A DNA stretch of 64,000 nt from Methylococcales bacterium (GTDB lineage: Bacteria; Pseudomonadota; Gammaproteobacteria; Methylococcales; Methylomonadaceae), in NCBI GenBank assembly GCA_028712795.1, contig JAQTPT010000001.1, forward strand, positions 221,391 to 285,390, in the 5' to 3' direction. The notes under the pieces were generated by a model. The model did no database searches. It saw only the letters and a program-made list of their open reading frames with translations, and was not told the origin of the DNA. Positions 56,415 through 64,000 of the stretch are shown here, one piece after another. Made by a program: the position numbers and the translations under genes. Each line of letters starts with the position of its first letter. Position 1 is the stretch's first letter.

Positions 56415-57233
56415 GTCACCATCCGCTGTTTTGGAGAAGCCAAAGCTTCCCTTCGTAAAGTTGTAGCAAAGCCGCCGCTCCGCTTCCAGTAACGCTGCGC
56501 AGTTTGTGCTAGCGCAGTTGTGCTTGATTGATCTTTTTAAAGATCGTTACCCGCCAGTCTAAGCATCGTTCTGACGCAAGAATCAGCGTACTAATGAGTG
56601 CGTAGTATAGTAGCAAAATTGGCCACATCTGGAATTGAAATAGCCTTTGATTTTCAGCGACATGGGTTCAATCATGGCAAGATGCCGGGATTAACAAGGC
56701 CGCTCTGGTTTTTCCTTGGCTCTTTCAATCAATGAAATAATAATCAACAGTTGGAACTTTAAAATATTTTCGGGGTGCGTTTACTATTAACTCTATTTGC
56801 CTGTTGCGCTACCCAATCACGGATTTAGCCCCATGAGCCAGTCAATTTACCGACGAAAATGCAAAAAGTTTCAGGTTTAGAATCAACAGGTTTTGTTTCT
56901 TGGCTTTTTACATCTAAGCAGGCTATTCGGAAAATTACGTTGTGAAGTAATGCAAGAAAGCCAGTGATTATAGTCTAATTCAGTCTGTTCGACTATCCCA
57001 ATGCTTTATAGTACGCTATACAGCAATTCCTCCGGGTCAATTTTCAATCGGCGCCGACAACACATATTATAAAAATTATATTGCCAGAGAATGTTATTCC
57101 ATTTAGGAAAAAATAATCAAATTATGATGTTGGCTGTCACAACAAAGTCTACGCCCAGTTCATTGCCGCATTCTGCATCTGGCTTTTATAATTGCTAACT
57201 TCAAGTCTCCGAGGTTTATAGACATCATTACTT
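56415..57233. other. Large intergenic region between gmd-like gene and prmC
   Basis: About 820 bp with no credible gene on either strand. The part next to the gmd-like gene has GC-rich words (GCAAAGCCGCCGCTCCGC), and the rest is AT-rich. The two flanking genes diverge, so both promoters should lie here. No tRNA, riboswitch or long repeat was recognised. Possibly scar tissue of a removed element. Confidence 0.5.
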
Positions 57234-58073
57234 ATGCCCACCATAAAAACACTGTTAGCACACGCGGCTAACTCCCTCACAAGCCATTCCGATTCCCCGT
57301 TATTAGACGCCGAAGTGCTATTAGGTTTTGTATTAAATAAGCCGAGAACTTACCTGCGCGCATGGTGTGATAACACGCTAACCGACCAACAAATATCGGC
57401 TTTTGAAGCCTTGATTAAACAACGTCTACAGGGCATCCCGATTGCCTATCTCACCGGCACACGCGAATTTTGGTCCAGGGATTTTACAGTCACGCCTGAT
57501 GTGTTAATCCCCCGGCCCGACACCGAATTATTGATTGAACTGAGTTTAGATTTAATCCCTAAAAACCAAGCCGCCAATCTCATTGATTTAGGAACAGGCT
57601 CTGGTATTATCGCAGTGACACTGGCGGCAGAACGCCCTAACGCGCACGTTACCGCAGTAGATGCGAGCTTAGCCGCAGTAGCCGTGGCAAGGCATAACGC
57701 CCGGCAGCACCAGCTTACTAACATTGAATTTTATCAAAGCGATTGGTTTGCTAATGTACCGGAATCGTTATTTGATTTGGTTATCAGCAACCCGCCTTAT
57801 ATTGATTCTGATGATGAACATTTACAGCAAGGCGATGTGCGCTTTGAGCCCAAAACTGCGCTCATCGCTGATAACCAAGGCTTGAGCGATATTCAAATTA
57901 TCGCCGATAAGGCGCGTAGCTATTTAAAGCCTGCGGGTCATTTGTTAATCGAACATGGCTATAACCAAGCTCCGCAAGTACAAGCCATTTTTAACGCGCT
58001 GGCTTATGATAAGGTACAATCCCATATTGATTTATCGGGACAGCCCCGCGTCACCCATGGGCGAAAACCTTAA
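57234..58073 (+). CDS. prmC: Release-factor glutamine methyltransferase
   Basis: 279 residues. PrmC methylates the GGQ glutamine of RF1 and RF2. N-terminal helical domain (LLDAEVLLGFVLNKPRTYLR), then YLTGTREFWSRDFTV and VLIPRPDTELLIE, motif I LIDLGTGSGIIAVTLAA, and the catalytic NPPY in VISNPPYIDSDDEHL. The JAMM gene follows after 21 bp. Confidence 0.95.
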   Translation: MPTIKTLLAHAANSLTSHSDSPLLDAEVLLGFVLNKPRTYLRAWCDNTLTDQQISAFEALIKQRLQGIPIAYLTGTREFWSRDFTVTPDVLIPRPDTELLIELSLDLIPKNQAANLIDLGTGSGIIAVTLAAERPNAHVTAVDASLAAVAVARHNARQHQLTNIEFYQSDWFANVPESLFDLVISNPPYIDSDDEHLQQGDVRFEPKTALIADNQGLSDIQIIADKARSYLKPAGHLLIEHGYNQAPQVQAIFNALAYDKVQSHIDLSGQPRVTHGRKP

Positions 58074-58094
58074 CACTGACCTTACGCATTCATT

Positions 58095-58514
58095 ATGAAC
58101 TCACCAGACATCCAAATCCCCCGCAAGCTTGCCAATCAACTGTTGCATCTGGCCCAACTGTCGCCTGATCTTGAAGTTTGCGGACTGGTTAGCAGTCAAA
58201 ATGGTGTGCCTAGCCATTGTTATCCGGTTGCCAATGTTGCCGAACAACCCCGGCAACGTTTCCTGCTTGATGCCGGACAACAAATCTCAGCCATGGCTAA
58301 AATGCGGGAATTGGGAGAGGAGCTTTTCGCCATCTACCATTCCCACCCCGCCGCACCCGCACAACCTTCAACCCATGATTTGGAGCAGGCAGCTTATCCT
58401 GAAGCATTGTATCTGATCATTTCACTGAACACCAAAGGCATCCTGGAAATGCGCGGCTTTAAAATTCATCAAAAAACCGCAGTGGAAATCCCGCTAACGA
58501 TGAATGACTATTAA
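58095..58514 (+). CDS. JAMM/MPN-domain protein
   Basis: 139 residues with the JAMM zinc motif HSHPAAPAQPSTHDLEQA (H-x-H-P ... S-x2-D) and an upstream Glu in DLEVCGLV. Bacterial JAMM proteases trim C-terminal tails from ubiquitin-like sulfur carriers or similar. No sulfur-carrier gene is beside it. Likely cytoplasmic. Confidence 0.88.
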   Translation: MNSPDIQIPRKLANQLLHLAQLSPDLEVCGLVSSQNGVPSHCYPVANVAEQPRQRFLLDAGQQISAMAKMRELGEELFAIYHSHPAAPAQPSTHDLEQAAYPEALYLIISLNTKGILEMRGFKIHQKTAVEIPLTMNDY

Positions 58515-58783
58515 TTTTTGAGGCTTTTTACCAATGCCTGCGCAAATTTAGCTTAAAAAATAACTTGATTAATTGAGGGCCAATTAAAAAGGTTAAGTAA
58601 GATCATTACAATTTGATTAAGAACCTAGTAAAATACTGGTCATTTATAGTCCCCATAAAGACAATAATCCCAAAGATGTCAAGTAACGCTTTTTTTAAAA
58701 ACCAAGCATCTGAATTTTGAAGTTAAAAAAACCAATGTAATGGACTTAAATCGAAAAATCATCATGTTTATTGAGGTATTAGC

Positions 58784-60520
58784 GTGGAGCTAAACGGCGC
58801 ACAAATCCTGGTCCAAAGTCTTATAGACGAGGGCGTAGAATATATTTTTGGCTATCCTGGCGGGGCCGTATTGCACCTGTATGATGCGCTATTCCAGCAA
58901 GATGAACTCAAACACATCCTGGTCCGGCATGAACAAGGCGCAACTCATGCCGCGGATGGTTATGCCCGCGCAACAGGAAAAGCTGGCGTAGTCCTGGTAA
59001 CTTCGGGCCCGGGCGCCACGAATGCGGTAACCGGTATTGCCACCGCATATATGGACTCAATCCCTATGGTTATTATTTCCGGCCAGGTATCGTTACCCGT
59101 CATTGGTAGCGATGCTTTTCAGGAAGTCGATATGGTTGGCATCACCCGCCCTTGCGTCAAGCATAATTTTTTGATCAAGGATGTGACTAAAATTGCCGAA
59201 ACCATTAAAAAGGCATTTTATATTGCCACTACAGGCCGGCCGGGGCCTGTTGTTGTCGATATACCTAAGGATATTACAGCTCCAAATATTATAGTGCCGT
59301 ATAAATACCCTAAAAAAGTCTCTATCCGTTCATACAACCCCGTGCTTACTGGTCATAAGGGGCAAATTAAAAAAGCCGTTGATTTATTGCTGAGCGCACA
59401 AAAACCGATCATTTATTCAGGCGGCGGTGTAATTTTAGGCGAAGCCAGTAAAGAACTGATCGAGTTTACTCACAGACTGGGCTATCCAATTACCAATACC
59501 CTGATGGGTTTGGGCGCATTCCCTGCCACGGATAAGCAATTTATCGGTATGCTGGGCATGCACGGCACTTATGAAGCCAACATGGCGATGCACGAAAGCG
59601 ATGTGATTATTGCTATCGGGGCTCGTTTTGATGATCGTGTCACAGGTAAACTGGATTTGTTTTGCCCCTACGCCAAGATTATTCATATTGATGTTGATCC
59701 GGCCTCTATTTCCAAAACCGTTAAAGTGGATATTCCTATTGTCGGTGAAGTTAAGCCGGTATTGGAGCAAATGCTTGAGTTGATCAATGAAAGCAAGAAA
59801 AAGCCCGACAAAAAAGCGCTGGAGCTTTGGTGGCATCAAATTGGGCAATGGCAAGCAGTCAACTGTCTTCAATATGACAGCGAAAGCCTTCTGATTAAAC
59901 CGCAATATGTTATTGAACAATTGTATGAAGTGACCAAAGGCGATGCATACATAACTTCAGATGTCGGCCAGCATCAGATGTGGGCGGCACAATATTATCA
60001 TTTCGACAAGCCGCGCCGTTGGATAAACTCAGGAGGACTCGGCACGATGGGCTTTGGTTTGCCTGCTGCCATTGGGGTTAAACTGGCATTTCCTGAGTCG
60101 GATGTTGCCTGTATTACGGGCGATGCCAGCATCCAGATGTGCATACAAGAGCTATCAACCGCGTTGCAGTATAAAACGCCGGTTAAAATCATTAATCTTA
60201 ACAACCGCTATATGGGCATGGTTAGGCAATGGCAGGAATTTTCCTACCAAAGCCGTTATTCTCATTCGTACATGGATACTATTCCCGAATTTGTCAAATT
60301 GGCGGAAGCTTATGGTCATGTCGGCATGCGCATAGACAAGCCCGAAGAAGTCAGGCCGGCTCTGGAAGCGGCTTTTGCCATGAAGGACCGGACGGTATTT
60401 TTGGACGTGATGACCGATATAACTGAAAATGTTTACCCGATGATTGAGGCCGGCAAAGGCCATCATGAAATGAAATTAAGAGTTGCCCTAGGCGCGTCGA
60501 CAGACAGGGAATTGGCATAA
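58784..60520 (+). CDS. ilvB: Acetolactate synthase large subunit
   Basis: 578 residues. ThDP- and FAD-dependent enzyme making acetolactate or acetohydroxybutyrate, first step of branched-chain amino-acid synthesis. [33 protein letters not shown] (catalytic Glu), [19 protein letters not shown] and the ThDP-binding [16 protein letters not shown] with later [11 protein letters not shown] are clear. The start is a GTG at 58784 after GAGG. The next gene begins at its stop codon (TAATG). Confidence 0.96.
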   Translation: MELNGAQILVQSLIDEGVEYIFGYPGGAVLHLYDALFQQDELKHILVRHEQGATHAADGYARATGKAGVVLVTSGPGATNAVTGIATAYMDSIPMVIISGQVSLPVIGSDAFQEVDMVGITRPCVKHNFLIKDVTKIAETIKKAFYIATTGRPGPVVVDIPKDITAPNIIVPYKYPKKVSIRSYNPVLTGHKGQIKKAVDLLLSAQKPIIYSGGGVILGEASKELIEFTHRLGYPITNTLMGLGAFPATDKQFIGMLGMHGTYEANMAMHESDVIIAIGARFDDRVTGKLDLFCPYAKIIHIDVDPASISKTVKVDIPIVGEVKPVLEQMLELINESKKKPDKKALELWWHQIGQWQAVNCLQYDSESLLIKPQYVIEQLYEVTKGDAYITSDVGQHQMWAAQYYHFDKPRRWINSGGLGTMGFGLPAAIGVKLAFPESDVACITGDASIQMCIQELSTALQYKTPVKIINLNNRYMGMVRQWQEFSYQSRYSHSYMDTIPEFVKLAEAYGHVGMRIDKPEEVRPALEAAFAMKDRTVFLDVMTDITENVYPMIEAGKGHHEMKLRVALGASTDRELA

Positions 60521-61011
60521 TGAGACACATTATTTCTATTCTGATGGAAAACGAATCCGGTGCGCTATCTCGCGTAGCCGGTTTATTTTCCGCGCGGGGC
60601 TACAATATTGAATCATTGACCGTAGCGCCGACCCAAGACCCCAGCTTATCAAGAATGACATTGGTCACGCGCGGTAGCGAAGAAATTATTGAGCAAATCA
60701 CCAAGCAGCTGAATAAATTGATTGACGTGGTTAAGCTGATTGATTTAGCCGAATCCTCTCATATTGAACGTGAACTGATGATGGTTAAAATCAAGGCAAC
60801 CGGTGCAATGCGCGATGAAATCAGGAGCATGGCGGGTATATTCCGTGGCAAAATTATTGATGTTACGCCGACCACCTACATTGTTGAAATGACCGGCACT
60901 TCAGAAAAACTGGATGCCTTTCTCGCCGCTATAGAACCTGACTCCATTATTGAAGCTGTACGCTCAGGGCCGACAGGCATTTCGAGAGGCGAAAAGGGCT
61001 TGCATTTATAA
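60520..61011 (+). CDS. ilvH: Acetolactate synthase regulatory subunit
   Basis: 163 residues. ACT domain at the N-terminus: IISILMENESGALSRVAGLF, SARGYNIESLTVAPTQDPSL, valine-sensing part; C-terminal domain from IERELMMVKIKATGAMRDEI. Activates the large subunit and gives feedback inhibition. Its ATG overlaps the ilvB stop by one base. Confidence 0.95.
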   Translation: MRHIISILMENESGALSRVAGLFSARGYNIESLTVAPTQDPSLSRMTLVTRGSEEIIEQITKQLNKLIDVVKLIDLAESSHIERELMMVKIKATGAMRDEIRSMAGIFRGKIIDVTPTTYIVEMTGTSEKLDAFLAAIEPDSIIEAVRSGPTGISRGEKGLHL

Positions 61012-61075
61012 TCTCTTGGAACCAGGATTAAAATCAAAAGTCACTTACCTTTCATTTATTTACTTTACACCCTAA

Positions 61076-62110
<1,035 letters not shown>

Positions 62111-62136
62111 TACCTGCAAAGTATTATAGAGATTAT

Positions 62137-62166
62137 AAAGCCTGTCTTGTGACGGGCTTTTTTATA
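62137..62166 (+). terminator. Terminator of the ilv operon
   Basis: AAGCCTGTC and GACGGGCTT pair with one wobble around TTGT, followed by a T-run. Confidence 0.8.
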
Positions 62167-62212
62167 GGAAATACCACACGTTAAATCAAGGCTTCTTTTA
62201 CACTCGACGTCA

Positions 62213-62395
62213 TCACTGCGCATCAGCATTTTCTATGCGCACCCGAATACCGGCAGGCATTTCCAGCTTGTTCTTATCCCAGCCTTCCAAATCCAAAATT
62301 TCATCCAGACTCGCTCCATGAGCTGTTAATCTTGTGGCAGCGGCTTTAACCGCGACTATCGCGTCCCCTAAATTGATATTATTACTTTTATGCAA
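62213..62395 (-). CDS. Short frame divergent to truD, uncertain
   Basis: 60 codons with a TTG start that overlaps the truD start by 6 bp on the other strand. The part from NINLGDAIVAVKAAATRLTA to EMPAGIRVRIENADAQ looks protein-like, and LEGWDKNKLEMPAGIRVRI resembles a short LysM-like end. It could be a truncated gene whose start was lost when truD was inserted or moved. No firm identity. Confidence 0.3.
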   Translation of the reverse strand: MHKSNNINLGDAIVAVKAAATRLTAHGASLDEILDLEGWDKNKLEMPAGIRVRIENADAQ

Positions 62396-62935
62396 ACTAT
62401 TGAAATCCCCGTCTGGCCTTATGCTTACGGTGAACCTTCAGGAACTGGAAAAATCCGTAGCGTGCCCGAAGACTTTATCGTAAAAGAAAACCTTTCCTTT
62501 GAACCCTCCGGTACTGGCGAACATGCCTTTTTGCATATAGAAAAGACCGGCGAAAATACCGATTATGTCGCGCGGCAGTTAGCGAGATTCGCCAAAGTCA
62601 AACTGCGGGATGTCAGTTATGCGGGACTAAAAGACCGGCATGCTGTCACAACCCAATGGTTTAGTGTCTGGCTACCTGGCAAAGCCGATCCGGACTGGAC
62701 ACAGTGTGAAACAGACAGCATGAAAGTTTTGCGCGCCGTGCGCCATGCCCGAAAATTAAAACGCGGCATATTGTCAAGCAACAGCTTTAATATCATCATT
62801 CGTGACTGGCAAGGTGATAAAAACAAAACCATCGGTCAACTGGAAAGCATGAAAGTCAAAGGCATTGCCAATTATTTTGGCCCGCAACGGTTTGGCAATG
62901 CCGGTCAAAACGTCAATAAATGTCTTGGGATCTTT
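62390..62935 (+). pseudogene. truD: tRNA pseudouridine synthase TruD, truncated
   Basis: 182 codons match TruD: IRSVPEDFIVKENLSFEPSG, HAFLHIEKTGENTDYVARQL, the catalytic SYAGLKDRHAVTTQWFSV (Asp82), RGILSSNSFNIIIRDW and ANYFGPQRFGNAGQNVNK. Normal TruD is about 350 residues; here the match stops at about 62935, where a transposase sequence begins, and the frame runs on only to 63028. The C-terminal half is missing, so the enzyme for tRNA-Glu U13 is probably lost unless another copy exists. Confidence 0.8.
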
Positions 62936-62939
62936 TGTG

Positions 62940-63250
62940 CTGTCCATTTTGGCTGGGTATACCCGTTACGCCCATATTACGCGAATACAAGGAGATTGCG
63001 TCAATGCGCCCTTATTGGGCATGACTAAAGTAGTGGGAGAAGACAGTGCGCGTAATGCGTTGAAAGCCATTGAAGAAACTGCAGGCATTGCCTGGCTGCA
63101 AAAGCATTTGTATCAATCCTATAGCCCATTGCTGGAACTGCCGTGGATATTGGATGCGGATGTCACCATCAAAACCTTATATGGCCACCAGGAAGGGGGC
63201 CACGGTCGGCTACAACCACCACAAGCCCGGACGGCCTTCGCACCACGGTA
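62940..63250 (+). pseudogene. Transposase fragment interrupting truD
   Basis: In frame: LAGYTRYAHITRIQGDCVNA, LLGMTKVVGEDSARNALKAI, LPWILDADVTIKTLYGHQEG, then a frame change at about 63190 to ATVGYNHHKPGRPSHH. These blocks belong to a DDE transposase whose hallmark is PWILDxDxTIKPLYGxQEGAxxGYNPHKPGRPSH. Both ends are missing and there is at least one frameshift, so it is inactive. Confidence 0.65.
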
Positions 63251-63362
63251 AGTTTGTTCTACCCAGAAAACCCGGTGTCAGCAAGGATTTGCTAGCCAAT
63301 TCTGGACATCCCTTCTCCGTTGCTGTATAAAGTGCGTCTTTGACACACCACACAACAGTCCC

Positions 63363-63800
63363 TTGAATCTACAAGTCCTCCAAGTCCGTCTCGTTCGTCC
63401 TGATGAAGCACAGCGCTATCAAGCGCTAATGCAAACCCATCATTATTTAGGTTCGCTGGCCAAAATCGGAGAAACCCTTTGGTACGTTGCCACCTATCTC
63501 GGTGAATGGGTGGCCTTGTTGAGTTTTTCCTCGGCGGCCCTGAAATGCGGTGCTCGGGATCGCTGGATAGGCTGGAATTTCCGGCACCAGTACTCTCGCC
63601 TTAATTTACTGACCAACAACAGCCGTTTTTTGATCCTGCCGGAATGGCATTATCCCAATCTGGCATCAAAAACCCTCTCACTCTGTCTGAAACGATTGTC
63701 CGGCGATTGGCAGACGCACTTTAGCCATCCCCTGTTGCTGGTAGAAACCCTCGTTGATCCCGCGCGCTTTCAAGGCACCCTCTATAAATGCGTATTCTGA
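63363..63800 (+). pseudogene. DUF4338 (DruA-like) protein, truncated
   Basis: 145 codons: VRPDEAQRYQALMQTHHYLG, LWYVATYLGEWVALLSFSSA, ALKCGARDRWIGWNFRHQYS and RFLILPEWHYPNLASKTLSL. This is DUF4338, which is found in the Druantia protein DruA and as the N-terminal part of ISAs1-type transposases. It ends abruptly at GTLYKCVF, short of the usual length. The start is a TTG; a longer N-terminus may have been lost. In this transposase-rich end, an IS origin is more likely than a defence role. Confidence 0.7.
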
Positions 63801-63877
63801 TTAATTTGAACAGTGATTCTGGCCGAACTTGAACACCTAAAACCTAACGCATCGGTGGAAATGAATTTTTACTCTAA

Positions 63878-64000
63878 GGGCCTGTCCAAAAATAAGTGGA
63901 ACAAGTTGTAGGAATAAGAGATGATGTCTGCATGGGCACAGAAGAGATCATTGAAACCCTCCGTAAGAAATTTGAACGCGTTTCCGAGGTTCTGGATGAG
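63878..64000 (+). mobile_element. Left end of an ISAzo13-type insertion sequence (partial)
   Basis: GGGCCTGTCCAAAAATAAGT begins a terminal-inverted-repeat-like end. The transposase start follows at 63932, encoding MGTEEIIETLRKKFERVSEV then LDE, the N-terminus of ISAzo13-family transposases. The element runs off the window, so its integrity and its right end are not visible. Confidence 0.7.
63932..64000 (+). CDS. ISAzo13-family transposase, N-terminal end (partial)
   Basis: The first 23 codons only. IIETLRKKFERVSEVLDE resembles the conserved opening helix of ISAzo13 transposases. The ATG at 63932 lies 54 bp inside the presumed inverted repeat. The window cuts the gene. Confidence 0.65.
   Translation, partial: MGTEEIIETLRKKFERVSEVLDE

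Noticed and set aside
58515..58783. Leader attenuator or T-box for ilvB
   Set aside because: No leader peptide rich in Leu/Ile/Val codons and no T-box-like motif could be found.
63363..63800. DruA-like protein as part of a Druantia defence system
   Set aside because: No DruB-E genes, truncated, and flanked by transposase fragments; DUF4338 in ISAs1-type elements explains it better.

Overview
The window looks like chromosome of a free-living, Gram-negative gammaproteobacterium. It has DegQ, TatABC, ecotin, BatD, CmoA, PepN, many lipobox lipoproteins and the gammaproteobacterial tesA/ybbA/ybbP arrangement. The bufferin operon and the general gene style would suit a methanotroph of the Methylococcales, but no methane-oxidation gene is present, so the order is an inference. 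Coding is dense, on both strands, with moderate GC. No rRNA, tRNA or CRISPR array was seen.

Layout. 1-1831: end of a bufferin-type copper-binding peptide operon (precursor tail, MNIO/DUF692 enzyme, DUF2063 partner). 1.9-3.4 kb: a lipoprotein and two juxtaposed transposase remnants. 3.5-9.6 kb: housekeeping and glycogen-type genes (methyltransferase, HugZ-like protein, GH57 enzyme, DUF4912 protein, nadC, flavin reductase-like protein, cmoA). 9.6-14 kb: a leftward set of exported proteins (alpha/beta-hydrolase lipoprotein, DUF4105 permuted-papain-like protein, small lipoprotein) and ecotin. 14.3-20.3 kb: a LeuB-like dehydrogenase, an Xre/RES toxin-antitoxin pair, and an overlapping pair of AAA/STAND-type ATPases, the second with recently duplicated 96-bp TPR-like repeats, driven by a promoter with a perfect palindrome. 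20.5-33.3 kb: degQ, moaB, a DUF423 protein, pepN, batD, trmN6, a glycine-zipper lipoprotein, the ybbP/ybbA - tesA divergon and a GlcG/HbpS protein. 33.5-38.5 kb: a leftward hisB-H-A-F-I-E-tatABC operon.

38.5-42.4 kb is the accessory hotspot. It holds two antitoxin-like small genes, then a short integron cassette array without an integrase in the window: two attC-like sites separate an FRG-domain gene, a SLATT-domain membrane protein gene and an unrecognised gene. A HicAB-like pair follows. The FRG and SLATT domains make this array the best candidate for an undescribed (defence-related) system.

42.4-46.7 kb: typA, rhodanese, methyltransferase, a LysR regulator and a 50-residue membrane protein gene. 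46.8-56.4 kb: a leftward O-antigen/exopolysaccharide cluster (GDP-mannose dehydratase-like enzyme, two GT4 glycosyltransferases, Wzx flippase, and a WbpV/WbpL/WbpM-like initiating set). 57.2-62.2 kb: prmC, a JAMM protein and ilvB-ilvH-ilvC. 62.2-64 kb: an insertion-scarred end where truD is cut in half by a transposase remnant, followed by a truncated DUF4338/DruA-like gene and the left end of an ISAzo13-type element.
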